In this document: positions 39,137 to 46,249 of the stretch, in pieces | How positions within the stretch are numbered: the first letter of the stretch is position 1 | Layout of the letters: every line of letters starts with the position of its first letter | Assembly: GCF_005116505.1 (NCBI RefSeq) | Contig: NZ_SWBR01000002.1 | Coordinates: 62,314 to 126,313 of the forward strand | Length of the DNA stretch: 64,000 nt | Direction of reading: 5' to 3' | Source of the DNA: Pedobacter polaris | Lineage (GTDB): Bacteria > Bacteroidota > Bacteroidia > Sphingobacteriales > Sphingobacteriaceae | Translations under genes and position numbers: made by a program | Notes under the pieces: generated by a model | Seen by the model: only the letters and a program-made list of their open reading frames with translations | What the model was told of the DNA's origin: nothing | The model's database searches: none

Positions 39137-40315
39137 TTAGCTTGGTAATAATAATATTGTTACCGATTGTTTCTCCTTAAAACTTTCTTCTTCTTCAGGT
39201 AAGCAGATTAAACAGTTTGCTTGGGCAAAAGAACTTAATCGATAAGAGTCTTGTGCATTTAATGGGCTTGCCTGCCCATTTTTATAAAACCCTTTTAAAA
39301 AATGTGTTAATCCTTTTGGTTTTTGGTAAGCCATTGTAAGCACTGCTTTTAATTCTAATACCGTATTTTCTTTCTGGGATAATTGTTTCAAACAAGGCAA
39401 TACATAATTGTAATAACAACTTAAAACAGACGAAGGATTGCCAGGAAGCCCGAAGACCAATTGTTGTTCCTTTTTACCAAAATAGAGTGGTTTGCCAGGT
39501 TTTTGCTTCACTTTATGAAACAACTGTGCTATGCCGCATCTTTGCGAAGCCTCAATTACAAAATCATAATCACCTACACTTACACCTCCTGTCAGTAAAA
39601 CTACATCGGCATTTGCCAGTGCTTCTTTGAGTACATTGGTTAATATATCAAGCTCATCATCTGCTTCAAATACAGCGATCTCGGTAATCCCTTCATTTTT
39701 TAATGCTGCGGTAAGCGAGTAAGAATTAGATTCGTACACTTGACCAAAATTAAGTGTCAGTCCAGGTTTTTGTAATTCTTTGCCAGTTACAATAATGGCA
39801 ACCTTAGGCATAGGGAATACGGAAACAGTTGTAATACCAATGCCGGCCAAAAATCCAATAGCTGCAGGTGTTAAAAGGTTGCCTTTGCTCATCGCTAAAT
39901 CACCAGCACTAATTTCAGCGCCTTTTTCTCTTGCATTTAGTCCTTTTTTAAGATTGAGGTCTTGAAGCCATATTTTACCATTTTCTACACTAACTTTTTC
40001 TTGCATGATCACTGTATCTGCTCCTTCAGGTAATGGTGCACCAGTAAAAATTCGATGTGTTTCTCCAGCTTTTAGCGCTGACTTTATAGCCGTTCCGGCA
40101 GCCATTTCGCCAGTAATGGTCAATTCTTTTAAATCTTCTTCAAATTTTAAAGCATAACCATCCATAGCCGATTGTCTAAATGCAGGAATATCACAGTTAG
40201 CGTAGCTATCTTCAGCAAGTATATGTCCTGAAGCTTGAGCCAGATTTAAGTTGATGGCTGCTAATGGAGTGACATTGTTATTGATTATTGTTTTTGCTTC
40301 GGCTACGGTAATCAT
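39137..40315 (-). CDS. moeA: molybdopterin molybdenumtransferase
   Basis: Inserts molybdate into adenylyl-molybdopterin; 392 residues from ATG 40315 (MITVAEAK), a start that leaves seven bases after the moaA stop. An ATG at 40333 would add six residues and overlap moaA. The sequence has the CDIPAFRQSAMDGYAL motif, RIFTGAPLPEGADTVIMQE, the TGGVSVGDYDF molybdopterin-binding motif, and FGLPGNPSSVLSCYYNYVLP. All regions of the MoeA fold appear complete. Confidence 0.92.
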   Translation of the reverse strand: MITVAEAKTIINNNVTPLAAINLNLAQASGHILAEDSYANCDIPAFRQSAMDGYALKFEEDLKELTITGEMAAGTAIKSALKAGETHRIFTGAPLPEGADTVIMQEKVSVENGKIWLQDLNLKKGLNAREKGAEISAGDLAMSKGNLLTPAAIGFLAGIGITTVSVFPMPKVAIIVTGKELQKPGLTLNFGQVYESNSYSLTAALKNEGITEIAVFEADDELDILTNVLKEALANADVVLLTGGVSVGDYDFVIEASQRCGIAQLFHKVKQKPGKPLYFGKKEQQLVFGLPGNPSSVLSCYYNYVLPCLKQLSQKENTVLELKAVLTMAYQKPKGLTHFLKGFYKNGQASPLNAQDSYRLSSFAQANCLICLPEEEESFKEKQSVTILLLPS

Positions 40316-40322
40316 ATTTGGT

Positions 40323-41303
40323 TTATCCTCCAATGGTAATCATGCTTCTATTTTGTAGGGTGGCGGTGTCAATCTGCTCAAAGTGTTTGCCGAGCTGACC
40401 ACCCAATTCTTTCTTTTTGCTTAAAATAGAAGCGTGGATAAGCGGTAATACCTCTTCGTTGTTACGTAATGCAGTTAACAAATCTGTTTCTCCATCGCTA
40501 AAAAGACAGTTTTTTAATTTGCCATCTGCAGTTAAACGCATTCTATTGCAGGTGTCGCAAAATGGAGCAGTCATGGTACTTATAATGGCAAATGATCCTT
40601 CATGGCCTGGTATCATGAAACTTTTAGCGGTATCATGTGGCTCTGCCTTAACAGGAAGAACCGTGAAATCTTTTTCAATAACCTGCAGTATCTCGGCCAA
40701 GGAGAACATTTTATTGCTTGTCCATCTATTTCCACTGAATGGCATGAATTCTATAAACCTAATCTGCAAAGGATGATGTTTGGTCCAATCTATGAAATCC
40801 TTGATTTCATCATCATTTAAGCCCTTCATCACCACCATGTTAATTTTTACGGTAAACTTATGTTGCAATAAAAGTTCAATATTGCTCCGCACCTGATGAA
40901 AAAGATCGCGACGGGTAATGAGCATGAATTTCTCAGGCTGCAAGGTATCTAAACTAATGTTGATGGATTTAATGCCTGCAGCTTTTAGGGTAGGTAACAA
41001 TTCTGCAATTCTTGTCCCGTTGGTGGTAATTACCAATTCTACAGGTAACTTCCCTAGGTTGGTAATGATCTCTGCTGCATCTTTACGAACTAATGGCTCA
41101 CCACCAGTTAACCTTATTTTTTTTACCCCTTGTGCTACAAATAGCTTAGCCAAACTTAAAATCTCATCAGGCTGCATTAATCTAGCCGCAGGCGTAAAAT
41201 CATAATCCTCTTCGGGCATACAATAAAAGCAGCGGAAGTTACAGTTATCAGTAAGTGATATCCGTAAGTAATCATGCACACGTCCAAAAGAATCTGCTAT
41301 CAT
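40323..41303 (-). CDS. moaA: GTP 3',8-cyclase (radical SAM)
   Basis: First enzyme of Moco synthesis, 326 residues. The radical-SAM cluster motif is NCNFRCFYCMPE (CxxxCxxC) near residue 25. The second [4Fe-4S] site is FCDTCNRMRLTADGKLKNC, and the essential C-terminal Gly-Gly is present (ITIGG). The start ATG overlaps the stop of a decayed upstream frame in the ATGA arrangement, indicating that the operon once began further upstream. Confidence 0.94.
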   Translation of the reverse strand: MIADSFGRVHDYLRISLTDNCNFRCFYCMPEEDYDFTPAARLMQPDEILSLAKLFVAQGVKKIRLTGGEPLVRKDAAEIITNLGKLPVELVITTNGTRIAELLPTLKAAGIKSINISLDTLQPEKFMLITRRDLFHQVRSNIELLLQHKFTVKINMVVMKGLNDDEIKDFIDWTKHHPLQIRFIEFMPFSGNRWTSNKMFSLAEILQVIEKDFTVLPVKAEPHDTAKSFMIPGHEGSFAIISTMTAPFCDTCNRMRLTADGKLKNCLFSDGETDLLTALRNNEEVLPLIHASILSKKKELGGQLGKHFEQIDTATLQNRSMITIGG

Positions 41304-41429
41304 TGTTGTTTTGTTAAGTTATGGTAATCTGCCTCAGTATCTATATCAATATGCCCTTCTTCGAAAGCAATGGCAGCTACATCTTTGTATCAGGTATTTC
41401 GCTCCAGTATCGCCACTCAAATTCATCAG
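41300..41429 (-). pseudogene. 3' remnant of a MocA/MobA-like nucleotidyltransferase
   Basis: Reading leftwards, LMNLSGDTGAKYLIQ (41429-41385) and then, after a shift of frame, DVAAIAFEEGHIDIDTEADY... to a TGA at 41300 match the usual end of MocA-type Moco nucleotidyltransferases (Gly-Asp-x-Gly-Ala-(R/K) helix and the IDIDTxxDY tail). The frame change and absence of the rest of the gene make it a relic. Its stop overlaps the moaA start (ATGA). Recognition is by motif reading only. Confidence 0.6.
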
Positions 41430-41545
41430 TTGTATCATAAGTAACCATTTTTTTTGTTGTTGATGAATAGCCGAAAGTGCTTTTTTCAATGCATCGCCCT
41501 CTAAACAACCACCACTGATGGCTCATTGCCGTTTTGCAGGTGGGA
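41422..41545 (-). pseudogene. internal remnant of an XdhC-like accessory gene
   Basis: Reading leftwards from 41522 the frame gives AISGGCLEGDALKKALSAI, the SGGCxEGD motif of XdhC/CoxI maturation factors. After an A8 run at 41455-41448 it continues in another frame as MVTYDTTDE, the next conserved XdhC stretch. A further shift separates it from LQNGNE upstream. It runs directly into the MocA-like remnant, as expected after an internal deletion. Confidence 0.6.
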
Positions 41546-41694
41546 ATTTAGCTATTTTTTTCGCGATTGACTAGAAAAGGTGTCATTTTTAGGTTAAGTT
41601 GTTGAGGTGGGGAGTTGTTGAGGGGTTTAAGTCGAACAACGAGCAACGGCTAACGCTCAACGAAGGGCCAATATGTTCATTTGGTTAGCATGTT
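41546..41694. other. non-coding stretch with low-complexity GTTGAGG/AACAACG words
   Basis: Between the decayed xdhC piece and the AraC gene, short repeats of the kind gttgaggtggggagttgttgagg and aacaacgagcaacggctaacg occur. I see no gene, no clear promoter for the Moco operon and no riboswitch-like fold. Confidence 0.4.
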
Positions 41695-42492
41695 TCAGAG
41701 CCTTGATGGTGATACACCATACCTGTTCTTGAAGGCGAAGGAAAAATGAGAAAGGTTTTCAAAACCAAGTTCAAGGTAAATCTCCGAGGCGGATCTGCCC
41801 TTTTCGCTGATCTGGTAATGGGCCTCGTGCAACCTCCGTTGCTGTAGCCACTTGCTCGGGCTGTTGCCAAAGATTTTCTGGAAATCACGTTTAAAGGTAG
41901 CAAGGCTTCGTCCGGTTAGGTAAGCGAAACGCTCTAAGGGCACGTTAAAATGAAAGTTTTTCTCCATGAATGCGTGCAAGTCGGTCTTTATGGGGTCGCT
42001 AAAGTCAAATAGCATTTCTTTTAATTCTGGATTACCTTGCAATAAGATGAAGATGGCTTCACGCAACTTGATAGCTACGAGCTTTGGATCCATTTTAACT
42101 CCATCTTGATTGTAAGGAGATAGGGAATCGATATAACTTTTGAGCAGCGGACGAGGAGCTAGACTAACAAAACTGCCCTTGGCCGTTGGTGATGATGCAC
42201 GGATGTCATGCTCCACGCTCATGCTGCGCAGGGTGTGTTGGTCTAGATACACCGAAACCGAGCGGAACTCGCCTCCTGGTGGGGGCTCCTTAAGGAATTT
42301 GACCAATTGGTTTCGCCTAATCAACCTAAAATCCCCAGGGTTAAAGACATGCTGCTTTTCTCCATAACCGAGTGTCAATGTGCCTGAGATCTGGTAGCTA
42401 AACACATGCTCGCTCACGAACTGTTCACCCTCCCTGTTCTTGGCGTAATAGCAGGAATAAGAGATGCTTGGATGGTTTATTTTGGGAGCCAT
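41695..42492 (-). CDS. AraC-family transcriptional regulator
   Basis: Regulator of 265 residues. The N-terminal about 155 residues form a cupin-like sensing part (GTLTLGYGEKQHVFNPGDF), and the C-terminal about 100 residues form two helix-turn-helix motifs: FAYLTGRSLATFKRDFQKIFG and IYLELGFENLSHFSFAFKNRYG. The DNA is visibly richer in G and C than the flanking genes. It lies 78 bases after an SDR gene on the same strand and is likely its regulator or cotranscribed partner. Confidence 0.9.
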   Translation of the reverse strand: MAPKINHPSISYSCYYAKNREGEQFVSEHVFSYQISGTLTLGYGEKQHVFNPGDFRLIRRNQLVKFLKEPPPGGEFRSVSVYLDQHTLRSMSVEHDIRASSPTAKGSFVSLAPRPLLKSYIDSLSPYNQDGVKMDPKLVAIKLREAIFILLQGNPELKEMLFDFSDPIKTDLHAFMEKNFHFNVPLERFAYLTGRSLATFKRDFQKIFGNSPSKWLQQRRLHEAHYQISEKGRSASEIYLELGFENLSHFSFAFKNRYGVSPSRL

Positions 42493-42570
42493 AGTTTTAA
42501 ATGGGTTGATGGAAGAACAATTTGGCTAGCAAGGAATGTCCATTGCTCAGTCCATCAACTTAATTGAATG

Positions 42571-43455
42571 TTACTTTTTTAAATTTAGGTATTTTTTGCC
42601 GTGTTCCGTCTGCAAAAAGTTTTCGGCATCGTCTGCATCTGTGGAGATGCTGATGTTTTCCCATTGCTCAAGCTCCCTAAGCTTTGCCGCCTCTGAATAC
42701 TTCACAATGGCCACGGCCTCGCTGCCAAGCAGCAGGTGAAGTGGGGGTTGTGGGTGGTTCACCATGTTAATCATTACCTTGGCCGCCTTATCAGGATCTC
42801 CCATTGGTTTTATGCCCCCGCTCTTAAAGGCGTTCACCCTGGCATCTACCGTAGTTTCATACCCTTCTATGTGTGGGGCATAAGTCATTGAATCTCCCGC
42901 CCAGTCGGTACGAAAACCCCCTGGTTCAATGCAGGTTACCTTGATGCCCAATGGAGCCACCTCAATCGCCAGGCCCTCGCTGAAACCGCTGAGGCCAAAT
43001 TTTGCAGCCTGGTAAATGCTTACGCCTCCACTGCCAACCCTGCCACCTATGGAGCTGACCTGCAAGATGTGCCCTGATCTTTGCTTGCGCATATAAGGGA
43101 GTACTGCTCGGGTTAATGCAATAGGGGCATAAAGGTTGGTCTGCAATTGACTGCTCACTTGTTCTTCCGTATAACCTTCAACTGCTCCAGTGATGCCGAA
43201 GCCTGCATTGTTCACCAGTACGTCAATCCTTCCAAAATGTGCAATCGTATCTGTTACGGCAGCTACAATATTTTTTGCTATGTTAACATCCAGTTGGAGT
43301 GGATAGAGTTGATTGGGGTATTTTTCGTTGAGGTCTTTCAGTGTGCTAATATCCCTTGCGGTTGCTGCTACCAGATCTCCTGTTGCCAATACCGCTGCTG
43401 TTAGGCTGCGACCCAGTCCCCTGGAGCTGCCTGTTATGAACCAAACTTTTTTCAT
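42571..43455 (-). CDS. short-chain dehydrogenase/reductase
   Basis: NAD(P)-dependent oxidoreductase of 294 residues with start at 43455 (MKKVWFITGSSRGLG); eight extra residues from 43479 are unlikely. It has the TGSSRGLG cofactor motif, NNAGFGITG, the catalytic Ser-Tyr-Lys with YQAAKFG, and EPGGFRTDW after it. The length and sequence are those of the classical SDR group often annotated as oxidoreductases acting on small carbonyls; substrate unknown. It shares the raised G+C of the AraC gene, suggesting joint acquisition. Confidence 0.9.
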   Translation of the reverse strand: MKKVWFITGSSRGLGRSLTAAVLATGDLVAATARDISTLKDLNEKYPNQLYPLQLDVNIAKNIVAAVTDTIAHFGRIDVLVNNAGFGITGAVEGYTEEQVSSQLQTNLYAPIALTRAVLPYMRKQRSGHILQVSSIGGRVGSGGVSIYQAAKFGLSGFSEGLAIEVAPLGIKVTCIEPGGFRTDWAGDSMTYAPHIEGYETTVDARVNAFKSGGIKPMGDPDKAAKVMINMVNHPQPPLHLLLGSEAVAIVKYSEAAKLRELEQWENISISTDADDAENFLQTEHGKKYLNLKK

Positions 43456-43726
43456 GTTATTGATTTTTATTTGATACAAAGGTAAAGGTGCAGCACAGCA
43501 TTAGCTTTGTTTAAAGGCTCAATCTACTTTGTTGAAAAGGTCATTTATTATAGGTTCAGTTAGGACTTAGCAATCGGCAAGGCAAAAGAACGCTCCATCT
43601 TTATTCATGCAACACCATGCTGGGAAAAAATTGAATGAAAAGCAGACTGTCATCGCTATGATAAAAATCTATGCTAATCATCGGTTCCTGAAAATTAATC
43701 GTAATTTGTATAAAAACGCTGATCAT

Positions 43727-44356
43727 ATGAACTATCCCGAGATTGCCTTTACAAAGGAGGTGAAAACTTTACAAGAAAAATTTGGCAGCAGGGCAGCTTA
43801 CGCCCGAATGGTACATTCACGAACAACGGATGGCCTTTCAGAGGGTGAGATCGACTTCATCATGGGTCAAGATCATTTCTACCTTTCAACCATTAGCGAA
43901 AGTGGCTATCCTTACATCCAGTTTAGGGGAGGTCCAAAAGGTTTTTTAAAAGTGATTGATCAAACGACCCTGGGTTTCATCGATTTTGAGGGGAATAAGC
44001 AGTACATCTCTACTGGCAACATTAAAACCAACAATAAGGCGGCTTTATTTTTTCTTGACCAGGCTTCCCAAACCCGGCTTAAGATGTTCGCTGAAGTTGA
44101 AGTGGTATCCCTGGCTGATCGGCCCAGCCTTTTTGAAAAACTTAGCCTGGCTGATTATCAATACAAACCCAAGTTCATCATGCTCTTCAAGGTTCAGGGT
44201 TACGATTGGAATTGCCCCCAGCACATCACACCAAGATATACACAGGAAGAAATCCAAGCCGCATTTAAGGGGCATCTAGAAGAATCAGAACGGTTAAAAG
44301 AGGCAAACGAAAGATTGAGTAGAGAGATAGCGAAGCTTAAGGCTTCGAATGGGTAA
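43727..44356 (+). CDS. pyridoxamine 5'-phosphate oxidase-like FMN-binding protein
   Basis: Flavin-binding split-barrel protein of 209 residues from ATG 43727 (MNYPEIAF); the frame is open to an ATG at 43607, but that 40-residue leader looks non-coding. Conserved family stretches are FYLSTISESGYPYIQFRGGPKGF, LGFIDFEGNKQYISTGNI and the NCPQHITPRY terminus. The last 35 residues are a charged coiled coil (EESERLKEANERLSREI). Members reduce or bind small oxidised compounds or F420/FMN; no specific function can be given. A TCCCGAT hairpin lies just downstream. Confidence 0.87.
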   Translation: MNYPEIAFTKEVKTLQEKFGSRAAYARMVHSRTTDGLSEGEIDFIMGQDHFYLSTISESGYPYIQFRGGPKGFLKVIDQTTLGFIDFEGNKQYISTGNIKTNNKAALFFLDQASQTRLKMFAEVEVVSLADRPSLFEKLSLADYQYKPKFIMLFKVQGYDWNCPQHITPRYTQEEIQAAFKGHLEESERLKEANERLSREIAKLKASNG

Positions 44357-44383
44357 AAGGCGGAAGAGAAATTGCGAAATTCG

Positions 44384-44401
44384 TCCCGATAGCAATCGGG
44401 A
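44384..44401. repeat. TCCCGAT-AGCA-ATCGGGA inverted repeat
   Basis: Perfect seven-base arms with a four-base loop 28 bases after the PNPOx-like gene. A hairpin of this kind is a common dispersed intergenic element in Bacteroidota and may also end transcription, although no T run follows. Confidence 0.6.
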
Positions 44402-44634
44402 AGTAAATAAACCAATCGATTCCCTTGTATAATTTTAAAATTGGAATTCTACAGGATAATGATCTGTTATAGGTAAATCTTAAAATTGGTTAATTCAAAC
44501 TAACGTAAGCTTGGGTATTTTGCTATTGCCCCAAAAGCACGTTAGTTTGATTTGTAGTTTCTGCTATGCATGAGCCATGTTCGTTAAACATGAAGATCCC
44601 AAAAGTAGCGTTAGCTGAAAAGCCTATTGGTATT

Positions 44635-44862
44635 TTAGCTTTGTTGTACCGTATAGGTTACTGCTGCTGAATCTGCGGCAAGTATATGAACTTTACCGGA
44701 TGTTAAGGTAACGCTTTTGGGCACAAAGGCCAGGTTGATAGGCGTGCCGTCTAATGACGGAGACTGTTGAATGCTGCTTGTTTTTGGGGCAGTGAATGTA
44801 AGTACTGCGCCGCGGGTAAAGGGCCCTAAATTAACTTGCTGTTTGGGTTGTAATACTGGCAT
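44635..44862 (-). CDS. small hypothetical beta-rich protein
   Basis: 75 residues from ATG 44862 (MPVLQPKQQVNLGPF); an ATG at 44952 would add 30 residues of non-matching character. It is rich in Val, Thr, Ser and Pro with alternating strands (LTFTAPK, INLAFVPKSVTL, VTYTVQQS) and no signal peptide. No recognised family. The codon pattern and the clean end support coding, but it is isolated by about 300 bases on each side. Confidence 0.5.
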   Translation of the reverse strand: MPVLQPKQQVNLGPFTRGAVLTFTAPKTSSIQQSPSLDGTPINLAFVPKSVTLTSGKVHILAADSAAVTYTVQQS

Positions 44863-45222
44863 GATAAGATATGAATTAGATTTACCTACTCTGTTAAGGC
44901 TTTTCGGTTTACGCCTGCTAAAACAGTTGATATGCTTATAAAAAGCATACATGTCTTACATTCAAAGAAAGGAGAATGTGGTAAATCTTTTAAGCGTGGT
45001 AATACGGTTTTTAAAAGCAGGTAGAAGTACCTGTTAGGTGAGGATGGTTAAAATAGGGGTAATCAGCTGATGCCTAATGGCAAGTGATATTGAGTACTCA
45101 ATATTACTGCTTTGGATTTCGTTTTAGTGTTTTAATGAAGCGATTATAGTTTAATAGCTATCTTCCCGATGAATCAGGACAGGCTGTTGCTACGCTGCCG
45201 ATGTAAATCCCATTGCTTTCTG
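44863..45222. other. intergenic region upstream of the small unknown gene and downstream of sumT
   Basis: 360 bases without a believable gene. The one notable structure is a 26-base palindrome (45083-45108), listed separately. Near 45165 a fragment cttcccgatgaatcaggac resembles pieces of dispersed repeats. Confidence 0.5.
45083..45108. promoter_or_regulatory. 26-bp near-perfect palindrome
   Basis: The 18-base core at 45087-45104 (ATATTGAGTACTCAATAT) is a perfect palindrome without a loop; the arms extend to 26 bases with one mismatched pair. With no loop and no T run it looks like an operator or cruciform rather than a terminator. Confidence 0.5.
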
Positions 45223-45987
45223 TTAAACGGCCAATAACCTGTTTTGAGTCTCGTAAATCACTTCCCTAGCTTTAACCACATTACCTATTATAATAATTGC
45301 CGGATAGGCTAATCCTTCTCTTGAAGCAGCTTCCGATAGGTCTTTTACCTCACATATTACCTGTTTTTGATGTGGTAGCGTAGCGTTTTGAATGATTGCC
45401 GCAGGCATTGAGCCTAAACCACCTTTAATATAAGTGTTAGCAATTTCTTCCATTTTCTTCATACCCATATATATAACTACAGTAGCTGAACTTTTCATGG
45501 CGCATTTTAAATCATTAGAAAGGCTTCCATCTTTTTTAGTTCCCGTAATCATCCAAATACTTTCACTTATTCCTCTATGGGTTAAAGGGATGTCCATAAA
45601 ACCAGCACCTTGCATACTACTAATGCCTGGAATGTATGTTGCTTTAATACCGTGCTCTTCTGCATATAGTAATTCTTCAAAACCTCTTCCAAAAATATAA
45701 GGATCACCACCTTTTAACCTTACAATAACTTTATGGGTTTTAGTATGGGCTACAATTAATCTGTTTATTTCTTCTTGCGGAGTATAACAACCATAAGGTT
45801 GTTTGCCTACATAAACCATTTTGCAAGACTTTGGAGCTATTTCTAATAGATCTTTGTTGCTTAAGTTGTCATAAAGTAGAACATCTGCTCTTTTAATTAC
45901 ATTAAATGCTTTCATTGTAATCAATTCTGGGTCACCTGGACCGCCTCCTACAATAAATACTTCAAAATCGTTTGTTTTTAGCTCCAT
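45223..45987 (-). CDS. cobA: uroporphyrinogen-III C-methyltransferase
   Basis: SAM-dependent methyltransferase of 254 residues that makes precorrin-2, the precursor of siroheme. It has the SUMT motifs VGGGPGDPELIT at the N-terminus, LLYDNL, the GGDPYIFGRG SAM-binding loop, and TGTKKDG. It is a stand-alone SUMT, not the fused CysG. It is transcribed divergently from nirB, whose product needs siroheme, and shares the regulatory region with it. Confidence 0.93.
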   Translation of the reverse strand: MELKTNDFEVFIVGGGPGDPELITMKAFNVIKRADVLLYDNLSNKDLLEIAPKSCKMVYVGKQPYGCYTPQEEINRLIVAHTKTHKVIVRLKGGDPYIFGRGFEELLYAEEHGIKATYIPGISSMQGAGFMDIPLTHRGISESIWMITGTKKDGSLSNDLKCAMKSSATVVIYMGMKKMEEIANTYIKGGLGSMPAAIIQNATLPHQKQVICEVKDLSEAASREGLAYPAIIIIGNVVKAREVIYETQNRLLAV

Positions 45988-46049
45988 AATTTTAAATATT
46001 CTAGTATTATTTCGTAAAAATGATAAAAAATATCTTAAAAATTAAATTA

Positions 46050-46069
46050 TTTATGATAAATATCATAAA
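46050..46069. promoter_or_regulatory. FNR-like palindrome between sumT and nirB
   Basis: Nine-base perfect arms TTTATGATA and TATCATAAA around AA. The core TGAT-N4-ATCA has exactly the spacing of an FNR box (TTGAT-N4-ATCAA). It lies about 50 bases upstream of the predicted nirB transcription start. An FNR-like gene closes the same cluster. Confidence 0.55.
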
Positions 46070-46096
46070 ATTTTATGTTTTTATCATTCTAGAGTC

Positions 46097-46104
46097 TATA
46101 TTTG
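46097..46104 (+). promoter_or_regulatory. candidate -7 element of the nirB promoter
   Basis: TATATTTG matches the Bacteroidota -7 consensus TAnnTTTG. At the -33 position only a weak ATG/TTATG is seen 19 bases upstream. The start would be near 46111, leaving a leader of about 140 bases. Confidence 0.4.
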
Positions 46105-46132
46105 AATATCATTAATCATAATAATTGGTTTT

Positions 46133-46149
46133 TGATATTCAAAATATCA
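46133..46149. promoter_or_regulatory. 17-bp palindrome in the nirB leader
   Basis: TGATATT-CAA-AATATCA has perfect seven-base arms. The half-sites resemble those of the upstream palindrome, but the spacing is wider, so it may bind a different regulator or a different arrangement of the same one. Confidence 0.4.
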
Positions 46150-46249
46150 TAAAATAGATTAGAAAATGGTAAGTTTTTAGATTTTTAGTTAAAAAAATCA
46201 AAATATTTAGGTGAAAAACTGTTTAGTTTTAAGAAAATACTAAAAAATT

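Noticed and set aside
43607..43726. A 40-residue N-terminal extension of the PNPOx-like protein
   Set aside because: The homologous-looking sequence starts at the ATG at 43727, and the leader resembles intergenic sequence.
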